The notes beneath the pieces were generated by a model that saw only the letters and a list, made by a program, of their open reading frames with translations, ran no database searches and was not told where the DNA came from. Shown here one piece after another: positions 50,357-58,556 of a stretch of 64,000 nucleotides of DNA. Each line of letters opens with the position of its first letter. Within the stretch, counting starts at the first letter, position 1. The stretch spans positions 37,250 through 101,249 of the forward strand of contig JAZNPP010000037.1 in the NCBI GenBank assembly GCA_045589695.1. The letters run 5' to 3'. Both the position numbers and the translations under genes were made by a program. The DNA is from HGM04593 sp045589695 (GTDB taxonomy: Bacteria > Bacteroidota > Bacteroidia > Bacteroidales > Bacteroidaceae).

Positions 50357-51709
50357 ATGAAAAACAGTTTCGCAATATTTTTGGCGGTTTTATCCATTGT
50401 TTCGGTTTTCTCGTCATGCTCCAATGATGACGAATCTGCCAATAATCCGTATGCTTACATAAAGTCTTTCGGCGTCGATGATATAAAATCAAAATATCCG
50501 GCCTTCAATTCCGAAGGCAAGGATACGACTGTCATCAAGACCATAAGCATGAAGGGCTATCCGTTTACGATAAACCAGGCTACAGGCGAAATATACAATG
50601 CCGATTCATTGCCCTATGCCACTGATCTCACGAAAATTGTGATGAACATGTCGGTAGAGGGTGTCGCGAGAATGTACGACGACGCTCTCGGCACGTACGA
50701 ATATTTCAAGGCTACCGATTCGATAGACTTCACCTCTCCCCGCAAGTTCCAGATAACCTCGTTGGACGGTAACTATTCGAAATACTATACAGTGTCGATT
50801 AACGCCCATAAAGTTGAACCGGAACTGATGGTGTGGAACAATGTCGAGAGACTTGCGGACGTAACGGCTCTCAAGGCTATCGAGTTCAAAGGCTGCATGC
50901 GTCTCTTCGGAATTGCGGAGGGCAAGCTCATTGTCGCCGTCGCTCCTGTTACGGGTGATGTGGTTTGGGAAAAATACGATGTCGCGGGGTTGCCGCTTAC
51001 AGCGAATTTCTCGGCGATAACGGAGTTCGGCGGCGAACTTTACGCTGTGGCCGACGGCAATCTTTACAAATCTTCAGACGCTATGACTTGGAGCGTTGCC
51101 GCAAGCGGCAGCAACTTCGTTGCTGTCGTCGGCGCTTCTGACGGCTGCATGTGGCTTGCCGGCAGCGACGCTCTTTATACCACAGCCGACGGCTTTTCGC
51201 TTGAGCCGGCAGGTGCTTTGCCCGAACACTTCCCTCTTTACGGAATATCTACGGCTTCATATCCGCTGAGCCATAACAAGGACATTGTACGTTATATGCT
51301 TGTCGGTTACGATACTCCGGCGATGGACGGCAATCCCTATGTCTGGAGCAAACTTTCTACCGAAAACGGCTGGGCAAAATATGACAACGTGGAAAATCCT
51401 TATCCCTGTCCCGCTCTTAAGGGTCTTGCCGTGATGCGTTACGGCGGCTTCCTTTATGCGATAGGCGGCAGCGGAAAGGTGAACGGCGCCGATGTCGAGG
51501 CGTTCAGCTCGTTCTACATCTCAAAGGACAACGGCATCGTGTGGAAAGCCTATGAGGGCTTTTATCAGTTGCTGTCCGAAAGCCTTAAGGGCTATGACGG
51601 CAAGTTCGCGGCGGCGGTCGATTCAAGGAATTTCATGTGGATAGTGACCTCAGGCGAAAATGCGGTCGCGTTGAAGGGGATTATTAACCGTTTGGGCTTT
51701 AACAAGTAA
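50357..51709 (+). CDS. Surface lipoprotein, DUF6242-like
   Basis: The lipobox FSSC sets the lipidated Cys at residue 21. It is followed by SNDDES, which matches the acidic export signal that sends Bacteroidota lipoproteins to the cell surface. An N-terminal beta domain contains DTTVIKTISMKGYPFTINQATGEIYNADSLPYATDL, and the rest has beta-propeller-like repeats (ALKAIEFKGCMRLFGIAEGKLIVAV, SAITEFGGELYAVADGNLYKSSDAMTW, GLAVMRYGGFLYAIGGSGK). I recall this as the DUF6242 family, found just upstream of porG and uppS in Bacteroidales. The function is unknown. The gene stops 2 bases before porG and probably leads the envelope operon. The ATG at 50357 is chosen because it begins the signal peptide. Confidence 0.78.
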   Translation: MKNSFAIFLAVLSIVSVFSSCSNDDESANNPYAYIKSFGVDDIKSKYPAFNSEGKDTTVIKTISMKGYPFTINQATGEIYNADSLPYATDLTKIVMNMSVEGVARMYDDALGTYEYFKATDSIDFTSPRKFQITSLDGNYSKYYTVSINAHKVEPELMVWNNVERLADVTALKAIEFKGCMRLFGIAEGKLIVAVAPVTGDVVWEKYDVAGLPLTANFSAITEFGGELYAVADGNLYKSSDAMTWSVAASGSNFVAVVGASDGCMWLAGSDALYTTADGFSLEPAGALPEHFPLYGISTASYPLSHNKDIVRYMLVGYDTPAMDGNPYVWSKLSTENGWAKYDNVENPYPCPALKGLAVMRYGGFLYAIGGSGKVNGADVEAFSSFYISKDNGIVWKAYEGFYQLLSESLKGYDGKFAAAVDSRNFMWIVTSGENAVALKGIINRLGFNK

Positions 51710-51711
51710 TT

Positions 51712-52413
51712 ATGGCAAAGAGCTGTCGGGTACGTGGTCTGTTTTTTGGCGCAGTAATGCTGTGCCTTGCAAGCGCTGTGCGCGCCGACGGCCTTGAATA
51801 CCGCTATGAGCTTGGCGGCATGGCTGGTTGCAGCAGCTATTACGGCGACGCAAACTACCATATCCCGATGAAGAACATAAACGCTATGGGCGGTCTGCTG
51901 TGGCGTTACAACATTAACCCCCGCATGGCTGTCAAGACCAATTTTGCGGTAGCGGGCATTTCGGGCTCTACCGCCGACTTTGACAACCGTTACCCCGGCG
52001 GCGACGTCTCGTTCAAGCGTGTGCTGTACGAGCTTGGAGCCCAGTTTGAATACAACTTTCTTGCCTATGGCGACGGAAAAGGCTACAAAAGCACTCATAG
52101 GGTGGTGCCGTACATCTTCGCCGGTTTGGGAGTTACCTATGCGCCTAAGCCCGCCCGGCATGTGGTTTCGGGCAATTTGCCTGTAGGCTTGGGCGTGAAA
52201 TACAAAGTGATACCGAGACTGAATATAGGCTGCGAGCTTTCGTTCCGTTTCACGCATACCGACAATCTCGACGTTACTGACAAGACGGCGCCTGTCCTTA
52301 ACGACCCTTACGGCATAAAGAGCGGGTGGTTGAAGAACAAGGACAGCTATTCGTTCCTGTCGATATTCGTGACATACGACCTGTCGCCTAAATACAGAAA
52401 ATGCAACAATTAG
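51712..52413 (+). CDS. porG: PorG-like outer-membrane barrel protein (DUF6089)
   Basis: A signal peptide is followed by an eight-strand-type barrel pattern (YRYELGGMAGCSSYYGDANYHIPM, AMGGLLWRYNINPRMAVKTNFAVAGISG, YELGAQFEYNFLAYG, VPYIFAGLGVTYAPKP, GLGVKYKVIPRLNIGCELSFRFTHTDNLD). The last strand YSFLSIFVTYDLSP ends in the outer-membrane insertion form. PorG is the outer-membrane protein linked to the PorKN ring of the T9SS in Porphyromonas, and DUF6089 members upstream of uppS are its homologues. The gene lies 2 bases after the DUF6242 gene and 21 bases before uppS. With porU and porV in the window this supports a functional T9SS. Confidence 0.82.
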   Translation: MAKSCRVRGLFFGAVMLCLASAVRADGLEYRYELGGMAGCSSYYGDANYHIPMKNINAMGGLLWRYNINPRMAVKTNFAVAGISGSTADFDNRYPGGDVSFKRVLYELGAQFEYNFLAYGDGKGYKSTHRVVPYIFAGLGVTYAPKPARHVVSGNLPVGLGVKYKVIPRLNIGCELSFRFTHTDNLDVTDKTAPVLNDPYGIKSGWLKNKDSYSFLSIFVTYDLSPKYRKCNN

Positions 52414-52434
52414 AAAACATTAGAAAACGAATAT

Positions 52435-53187
52435 ATGAGCTACATTGAACAGATAGACAAAAATAACATTCCGCAGCACATTGCAATAATCATGGACGGC
52501 AATGGCCGTTGGGCAAAACAGCGCGGTTTGGATCGTTCTCAGGGTCATCAGGCAGGTGCGGCAACAGTCCGCAAGCTTGTGGAGCATGCCCTTAAGCTGG
52601 GTGTCAGGTATCTGACCCTCTACACCTTCTCAACCGAGAACTGGAACCGTCCGATAGCCGAAGTCGCCGCTCTCATGACATTGCTGTTCGAGTCGGTCGA
52701 GGAGGAGATTTTTGTAAAGAACAATGTCAGCTTCAAGATAATCGGCGATATGAGCAAACTGCCCGACAACGTGCGTGACCGCCTCAATGCATGCGTGGAG
52801 CGTACGGCAGGCAACGACAGCATGTCGCTTGTGCTTGCGCTCAGCTACTCTGCAAAGTGGGAAATCACCGAGGCTGTACGCAAAATAGCGGCAAAGGCCA
52901 AGAACGGCGAGGTCGCTCTTGGCGATATCGACGAGAAGATGATTTCAAATGAACTTACAACATGCTTCATGCCCGATCCCGACCTGCTTATCCGTACAGG
53001 GAAAGAGCAGCGTCTGAGCAACTTCCTGCTATGGCAGGCAGCCTATTCCGAATTTTACTTTACCGAAGTCCTTTGGCCCGACTTCGACAAGGAGGAACTT
53101 TATAAGGCTGTATATGAATACCAGAAGCGTCAGCGCAGGTATGGCTTGACGGGCGAGCAGGTAACCAAAGACGAAAAAACAGAATAA
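52435..53187 (+). CDS. uppS: Undecaprenyl diphosphate synthase
   Basis: Adds eight isoprene units to farnesyl diphosphate to give the C55 lipid carrier for peptidoglycan and O-antigen synthesis. The cis-prenyltransferase motif HIAIIMDGNGRWAKQRG includes catalytic D21; LTLYTFSTENWNRP, VLALSYSAKWEITEAVRKIA and DPDLLIRTGKEQRLSNFLLWQAAYSEFYFTEVLWPDF are further signatures. Length (250) is standard. It sits one base before bamA and 21 bases after porG, an arrangement common in Bacteroidales. Its substrate comes from the isoprenoid pathway that includes ispF. Confidence 0.97.
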   Translation: MSYIEQIDKNNIPQHIAIIMDGNGRWAKQRGLDRSQGHQAGAATVRKLVEHALKLGVRYLTLYTFSTENWNRPIAEVAALMTLLFESVEEEIFVKNNVSFKIIGDMSKLPDNVRDRLNACVERTAGNDSMSLVLALSYSAKWEITEAVRKIAAKAKNGEVALGDIDEKMISNELTTCFMPDPDLLIRTGKEQRLSNFLLWQAAYSEFYFTEVLWPDFDKEELYKAVYEYQKRQRRYGLTGEQVTKDEKTE

Positions 53188-53188
53188 A

Positions 53189-55825
53189 ATGAGATATATT
53201 TCATTTCTAAGAATACCGGCTGTTCTTCTGCTCCTGCTGTGCGTGGCGAAAACGACAGCGCAGGAGACAATCGTAAAACCGACAATCTTATACACGAACA
53301 CGGCGCACAAGTATGAGATTGGCGGAATAAACCTTTATGGGGTGGACAATCTTGAGCCGGCAATCGTGATAGGCTTGTCGGGACTCTCTGTCGGCGACAT
53401 AATTTCGGTGCCGGGTGACGAGGTTACAGCTGCCGTGAAGCGTTTCTGGAAACACGGCCTTTTCGAGGACGTGAGCATTACCGCCGACAGCATCGTGGGA
53501 AACAAGATATACATCGGCATATCGTTGAAGCAGAGACCCCGTGTGTCAAAGCTGAATTTCAACGGCATACGTAAGTCGGAGCGTGAGGACCTCGAACTTA
53601 AGATTGGCATCATTAAGGGCAATCAGATAACTCCTGACATAGTGGCCCGTGCGACGAAGATAATCAAGGACTACTTCAATGACAAAGGCTACAAGAATGC
53701 CGAAATCAAGGTCGAGCAGCGTCCCGACGTGACGGCCGACGGCAAGGTAATCGTCGATGTCAATGTAGACAAGAAAGAGAAGGTCAAAATAAACCGCATA
53801 TACATCCAGGGAGCCTCGCAGTTGCCTGCGAAAAAGGTGAAATATGCGATGAAGACCCGTGAGAAGACCCGCTTCGATAACCTCTTCTATACCATTTTCC
53901 GCCCTAAGAAGTTCACGTTGGAGCGTTACGGCGAAGACAAGGACAAAATCATTTCGCTCTACAACGAGCATGGCTATCGTGATGCCCGCATCGTCAAAGA
54001 CAGCGTAGTGCCGTTCAACGACAAGAGCGTCGATATATACATAACGGTGGACGAGGGCGCCAAGTATCACATAAGAAGCATTAAATGGGTGGGCAACAGC
54101 GTCTTCTCTACATCGTGGCTCGACTACGTGCTGAGAATGAAGGCCGGCGACGTATACAACCAGAACGAACTCGAAAAACGTCTTTTCCTTGACGAGGACG
54201 CGGTGAAGAACCTCTATTACAACGAGGGCTACGTCTTCTTCAACGTTATACCTACAGAGGCGCGTATAGACAACGACTCGGTAGACCTTGAGCTTCGCAT
54301 GGTAGAGGGCGTTCAGGCTACCATCGGCCGTGTGAACATCAGCGGTAACGACCGTCTCTACGAAGAGGTCGTTCGCCGCGAGCTTTACACCCTGCCCGGC
54401 AGCCTCTTCTCAATGGACGCTCTTGAGCGTTCGTACCGTGCCATCGCGAACATGGGCCACTTCGACCCCGAAAAGATTGACCCGGGAGTAACGCCTAACC
54501 CCGAAAACGGAACTGTGGACATGAACTGGAAGCTTGAAACGAAGAGCAGCGACCAGATAGAACTCTCCGCAGGTTGGGGACAGACCGGCGTCATCGGTAA
54601 GCTGTCGTTGAAGTTTACCAACTTCTCTATGCGTAATATATTCCGAAAGAGTGCCCTTCGTCGCGGTATCATACCTCAGGGCGACGGACAGACGCTTTCT
54701 ATCAGCGCGCAGACGAACGGCCGCTACTATCAGTCGTACAACATCTCGTTCTTCGACCCCTGGCTCGGCCGCAAACGCCCGAATTCATTCTCGGTATCGG
54801 CGTTCTTCTCAATGCAGACCGACGTTGCCGACAGCTACTACAATTCGGCATACTACAACAACTATGCAAACTACCTTTACGGCTACGGAAACTACAACGG
54901 ATACGGTTACGGTTACAATAATGTCTCTTCTTACTACGACCCCGACAAGCATATAAAGATGTACGGCGTGTCAATAGGTTGGGGACGCCGTCTGCGTTGG
55001 CCCGACGATAACTTCACGCTCTCCGCCGAGCTGAACTATCAGATGTACTCGCTCAAGGATTGGCAGTACTTCATCATTGCCAACGGTAACTGCAACAACA
55101 TCAACTTCACGTTGTCGTTGGGACGTAATACGGTAGATCATCCGTTCTTCCCGCGTTCAGGTTCCGACTTCTCGTTGGTGACCTCAATAACGCCGCCTTA
55201 TTCGGCATGGGACGGAAAGGATTATAAGAGCATGGCTAACAACCCGAACAGTCCCGCATATACCCGCGAACTGCGTGAGAAGCATAAATGGATAGAGTAC
55301 TACAAGATAAAGTTCCGCAGCAGGACATATACCTCGCTTACTCCGGGCAAGTACAATCTTGTGCTTATGACACGTGCCGACTTCGGTATTCTCGGAAGTT
55401 ACAACAAATACAAGAAATCGCCTTTCGAGACATTCTATGTAGGCGGTGACGGCATGAGCGGCTACTCATACAACTACGCTACCGACATGATAGCCCTGCG
55501 AGGCTACGAGAACGGAAGTTTGACACCGTACGGCTACGAAGGATACGCATACGCCCGTCTTGGCCTTGAGTTGCGTTTCCCCTTCCTTATGCAAAGCTCT
55601 ACGACCATTTATGGCCTTGCTTTCATCGAGGGCGGTAATGCATGGACCGACGCTACCAAGTTCAATCTGTTCGACCTTAAGCGAAGCGCCGGCGTGGGCG
55701 TGCGTGTCTTCTTGCAGATGATAGGTCTCATAGGTATCGACTGGGCATACGGTTTCGACAACGTGTTCGGCTCTTCTCAGTACGGAGGAAGCCACTTCCA
55801 CTTTATACTCGGACAAGAATTCTAA
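53189..55825 (+). CDS. bamA: Outer-membrane protein assembly factor BamA
   Basis: Central component of the Bam complex, which folds beta-barrel proteins into the outer membrane. The signal peptide ends with AKTTAQ. Five POTRA-type modules follow (for example IGGINLYGVDNLEPAIVIGLSGLSVGD and KVKINRIYIQGASQLPAKKVKYAM). The barrel from about residue 460 to the C-terminus ends in the aromatic GGSHFHFILGQEF. VGGDGMSGY and RGYENGSLTPYGYEGYAYARLGLELRFPF are the conserved loop and strand segments. A Tyr/Asn/Gly-rich insertion lies at about residues 549-590. Length (878) is normal for Bacteroidota. The start follows the uppS stop by one base, and three OmpH chaperones follow. Confidence 0.95.
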   Translation: MRYISFLRIPAVLLLLLCVAKTTAQETIVKPTILYTNTAHKYEIGGINLYGVDNLEPAIVIGLSGLSVGDIISVPGDEVTAAVKRFWKHGLFEDVSITADSIVGNKIYIGISLKQRPRVSKLNFNGIRKSEREDLELKIGIIKGNQITPDIVARATKIIKDYFNDKGYKNAEIKVEQRPDVTADGKVIVDVNVDKKEKVKINRIYIQGASQLPAKKVKYAMKTREKTRFDNLFYTIFRPKKFTLERYGEDKDKIISLYNEHGYRDARIVKDSVVPFNDKSVDIYITVDEGAKYHIRSIKWVGNSVFSTSWLDYVLRMKAGDVYNQNELEKRLFLDEDAVKNLYYNEGYVFFNVIPTEARIDNDSVDLELRMVEGVQATIGRVNISGNDRLYEEVVRRELYTLPGSLFSMDALERSYRAIANMGHFDPEKIDPGVTPNPENGTVDMNWKLETKSSDQIELSAGWGQTGVIGKLSLKFTNFSMRNIFRKSALRRGIIPQGDGQTLSISAQTNGRYYQSYNISFFDPWLGRKRPNSFSVSAFFSMQTDVADSYYNSAYYNNYANYLYGYGNYNGYGYGYNNVSSYYDPDKHIKMYGVSIGWGRRLRWPDDNFTLSAELNYQMYSLKDWQYFIIANGNCNNINFTLSLGRNTVDHPFFPRSGSDFSLVTSITPPYSAWDGKDYKSMANNPNSPAYTRELREKHKWIEYYKIKFRSRTYTSLTPGKYNLVLMTRADFGILGSYNKYKKSPFETFYVGGDGMSGYSYNYATDMIALRGYENGSLTPYGYEGYAYARLGLELRFPFLMQSSTTIYGLAFIEGGNAWTDATKFNLFDLKRSAGVGVRVFLQMIGLIGIDWAYGFDNVFGSSQYGGSHFHFILGQEF

Positions 55826-55836
55826 TAAGAGAAGAT

Positions 55837-56346
55837 ATGAAAAAGATACTTTTGATTATAGTGTTGGCTTGTTTCGGTACAGGCCTTTACGCACAGAAAT
55901 ATGTGACAGTGGACATGGAGTATATCCTTAAGAACATACCCGCTTACGAGCGCGCCAACGAACAGCTCAACCAGCAGTCAAAGCGTTGGCAGGGCGAAAT
56001 CGAGGAGCTTGTCCAAAAGGCTGAGAACCTCTACAAGCAGTATCAGAGCGAGTCGGCGTTTCTCTCCGACGAGCAGCGTGCCGAGCGTGAAGAGGCTATC
56101 CTTGCGGCCGAAAAGGAGGCGAGCGAGCTGAAGCGTACCTACTTTGGCCCTACAGGCGAGCTGTATAAAAAGCGTGAGAGTCTTATGGCGCCTATCCAGG
56201 AAGAGATATACAATGCCGTCAAGGAGATATGCGAACTGAAGAAATACACGATGGTGATTGACCGCTCTTCGGCCGGCAGCATCATATACTCGGCTCCGTC
56301 GATAGACATAAGCAGCGACGTGCTGACGAAGCTTGGTTACAATTGA
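55837..56346 (+). CDS. OmpH/Skp-family periplasmic chaperone (first of three)
   Basis: Small periplasmic chaperone that holds unfolded outer-membrane proteins for the Bam complex. The signal peptide is MKKILLIIVLACFGTGLYA. The mature start KYVTVDMEYILKNIPAYERANEQLNQQSKRWQ matches the OmpH pattern (xxYVdxexIlxxhPey), followed by a long coiled-coil arm with KKRESLMAPIQEEIYNAVKEI. The end YTMVIDRSSAGSIIYSAPSIDISSDVLTKLGYN is the small beta core. Length (169) is normal. It is 11 bases after bamA and 31 bases before a second copy. Skp-type proteins act as trimers. Confidence 0.92.
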   Translation: MKKILLIIVLACFGTGLYAQKYVTVDMEYILKNIPAYERANEQLNQQSKRWQGEIEELVQKAENLYKQYQSESAFLSDEQRAEREEAILAAEKEASELKRTYFGPTGELYKKRESLMAPIQEEIYNAVKEICELKKYTMVIDRSSAGSIIYSAPSIDISSDVLTKLGYN

Positions 56347-56377
56347 TAATTATGTTTAATATTAAATAATGTTCAAG

Positions 56378-56920
56378 ATGAAAAAATTTTTAGTTTTACT
56401 AATGCTTGCCATACCTGCAGGCATGTTCGCTCAGCAGAAGTTCGGTTATGTAAACTCAGCCGAAATCATTCAGGTAATGCCTGAATTCGAGAAGGCTCAG
56501 AAGGAACTTCAGGACCTTGAGAAGATGTATACCGACGAGTTCAACAGCATGCGTACCGAACTTGAGAAGAAGGGTACGGAGTTTGAAAAATTGCAGCAGG
56601 ACTCAGCTCCTGAGAATATCCTCAAACGCCGTTATGAGGAACTTATGCAGCTCGACGAGCGTCTTCGCCAGTACAGCCAGGAGGTTACGGCAAACCTGCA
56701 GCAAGCTGAACAGGAGAAGATGATTACCATTCAGAAGGCTCTGCGTGACGCTCTCGACGTTGTAGGAGCCGAAGGCGGCTTCGTATGTGTCTTCGACCTT
56801 TCGGGAGGCATTCCTTTCATCAACAAGAACCTCTGTGAGGATGTTACGATGAAGGTAAGAGCCAAGCTCGGTATTCCGGCCAACGCTGTGCCTGCATTGC
56901 CTCAGCCGCAGAGCAAGTAA
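56378..56920 (+). CDS. OmpH/Skp-family periplasmic chaperone (second of three)
   Basis: Same layout as the preceding gene: signal peptide MKKFLVLLMLAIPAGMFA, then KFGYVNSAEIIQVMPEFEKAQKELQDLEKMYTDEFNSM. A long coiled-coil rich in E/K/Q follows, and the terminal beta core has VGAEGGFVCVFDLSGGIPFINKNLCEDVTMKVRAKLGI. I use the ATG at 56378 because it begins the signal peptide; an in-frame ATG three codons earlier is possible. A short G-rich/C-rich hairpin follows before the third copy. It is clearly homologous to its neighbours but not a recent duplicate, as the sequences differ widely. Confidence 0.92.
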   Translation: MKKFLVLLMLAIPAGMFAQQKFGYVNSAEIIQVMPEFEKAQKELQDLEKMYTDEFNSMRTELEKKGTEFEKLQQDSAPENILKRRYEELMQLDERLRQYSQEVTANLQQAEQEKMITIQKALRDALDVVGAEGGFVCVFDLSGGIPFINKNLCEDVTMKVRAKLGIPANAVPALPQPQSK

Positions 56921-56940
56921 TTATACATTGATACTTGGGC

Positions 56941-56960
56941 GGGGGATGAATGTGTCCCCC
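56941..56960 (+). promoter_or_regulatory. Small hairpin between the second and third ompH genes
   Basis: GGGGGA (56941-56946) and TCCCCC (56955-56960) form a 6-bp GC stem with an 8-base loop, followed by TCTCTTTAT. It may act as a weak terminator or mRNA-stability element that tunes expression of the genes downstream. Confidence 0.35.
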
Positions 56961-56986
56961 TCTCTTTATATAATATAAGGTATATT

Positions 56987-57688
56987 ATGCGTAAAATCCT
57001 GTTTCTGCTTCTAATGTCGCCTCTTGCGTTAATGGCGCAGAGCAAATTCGGCTATTTCAGTTGTTCCGAAGTTCTTGACTCCTTGCCGCAGTACAAAGAG
57101 GCAATAGCGAATTACACTCAGCTGAGGCAGCGTTGCGTCAAGGAAATCGAACGCAATGAGCTTGAACTGACGCGCTTTTATGTGGCGTTCCTTGACGGGC
57201 ATAGGGATTTCCCTGAGCCAATCTTGCGCAAACGTCAGAAAGAGCTTCAGATGATGATAGACAACAGTGTTGTCTTCCGTGACCAACTCAAGCAATGGTT
57301 AAGGCATGCGAAAGATTCTCTTTGCGGGCCAAGCTACGAGGCTGTCGATTCAGCATTGGGTAGGATTTGCCGCGAATACTCCCTGACGCATGCTATAGAT
57401 GTCGATGAAAAGGTTTATAAATATATAAACCCGGAATTCGGGCAGGATATAACAGCCGACATTATCTCGGCCATACTTTTCCCCGAGCTTCCTTTGATTA
57501 ACTTGCCTGAGCGTGCCGAAGATACAGCCGTCGATGCCGGGCTGTCTGACGTTCAGACCGAAACGTTTATCGCCACCGACACAACAACGTATAAAGCTGT
57601 CAAAGAGGCGGTGCCTGCCGACACTCTTCCCGTTGCCGGCTATGGCAAAGACGAGAACGGAAACCTCAGTATCATAAAGGAGAAGTGA
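56987..57688 (+). CDS. OmpH/Skp-like protein (third of three, divergent)
   Basis: A signal peptide (MRKILFLLLMSPLALMA) precedes KFGYFSCSEVLDSLPQYKEAIANYTQLRQRCVKEIERNELELTRFYVAFLDG, which follows the OmpH start pattern. The coiled-coil arm and the segment YSLTHAIDVDEKVYKYINPEFGQDITADI also fit. Unlike the two shorter copies it continues for about 60 residues with an acidic, Thr-rich tail (PERAEDTAVDAGLSDVQTETFIATDTTTYK). The protein (233 residues) is thus the most divergent member. It ends at the murI start region and is likely co-transcribed with it. The tail may be disordered; its purpose is unknown. Confidence 0.82.
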   Translation: MRKILFLLLMSPLALMAQSKFGYFSCSEVLDSLPQYKEAIANYTQLRQRCVKEIERNELELTRFYVAFLDGHRDFPEPILRKRQKELQMMIDNSVVFRDQLKQWLRHAKDSLCGPSYEAVDSALGRICREYSLTHAIDVDEKVYKYINPEFGQDITADIISAILFPELPLINLPERAEDTAVDAGLSDVQTETFIATDTTTYKAVKEAVPADTLPVAGYGKDENGNLSIIKEK

Positions 57689-57690
57689 CA

Positions 57691-58539
57691 ATGCGGGAAA
57701 CTATAAAACTCTCTAAGGAGGCGGGGCCGATAGGAATCTTTGACTCGGGTTATGGCGGCCTTACAATATATGACGAGATAAAGAGACTGTTGCCGCAGTA
57801 CGACTATCTTTATCTTGGCGACAATGCCCGTACCCCATACGGAACACGTTCGTTCGACGTCGTGTACGAGTTCACCCGTGAAGCGGTGCGTTACCTCTTC
57901 GCTCAGGGGTGCCAGCTCGTTATTCTCGCGTGCAATACCGCATCGGCGAAAGCCTTGCGCTCCATTCAGCAGCTCGACCTTCCCTTGCTCGACCCAAAGC
58001 GCCGCGTGCTTGGAATAATCCGCCCCACAGTCGAGAATATCGGCGCGAAGACAAAAAGCCGTCATGTAGGCGTGCTTGCGACCGAGGGAACTATAAAGTC
58101 ATTGTCCTATCCTCTTGAGATACGCAAGCTCTTCCCCGATATAGTAGTGACAGGCGAGGCTTGCCCTATATGGGTGCCGCTGGTCGAAACGAACGAGTTC
58201 GCGAGCGACGGGGCCGACTACTTCGTGAAGCGTCATATCGACAATCTGCTTGCCCGTGACAAAGAGATAGACACAATCATTCTCGGCTGTACCCACTATC
58301 CGATACTTATCGACAAAATAAAGAAATATGTCCCCGCAGGGGTCAGCGTGCTTACGCAAGGCGCAGCGGTAGCCTCTTCGCTCGAAGATTATCTTCGCCG
58401 TCATCCCGAAATGGACGCCCTCTGTACCAAAGGAGGCACTACACGTTTCTGTACCACCGAGGCCGACGGCAAGTTCGGCAACCAGGCATCGCTGTTCCTG
58501 AACAGGCATATCGATGTCGAAACGGTAACGCTTCTTTAA
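57691..58539 (+). CDS. murI: Glutamate racemase
   Basis: Makes D-glutamate for peptidoglycan by cofactor-free deprotonation with two cysteines. The first catalytic region is PIGIFDSGYGGLTIYDEIKRLLP and LACNTASAKALR (Cys in CNTAS), the second IILGCTHYPILIDKI (Cys in GCTHYP). YLGDNARTPYGTRS is also conserved. I prefer the ATG at 57691; a GTG at 57685 overlaps the stop of the third ompH gene and cannot be excluded. Length is 282 residues. The linkage to ompH genes and bamA is common in Bacteroidales. It ends 17 bases before an ABC-F gene. Confidence 0.96.
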   Translation: MRETIKLSKEAGPIGIFDSGYGGLTIYDEIKRLLPQYDYLYLGDNARTPYGTRSFDVVYEFTREAVRYLFAQGCQLVILACNTASAKALRSIQQLDLPLLDPKRRVLGIIRPTVENIGAKTKSRHVGVLATEGTIKSLSYPLEIRKLFPDIVVTGEACPIWVPLVETNEFASDGADYFVKRHIDNLLARDKEIDTIILGCTHYPILIDKIKKYVPAGVSVLTQGAAVASSLEDYLRRHPEMDALCTKGGTTRFCTTEADGKFGNQASLFLNRHIDVETVTLL

Positions 58540-58556
58540 AAGCATATTATACAATT

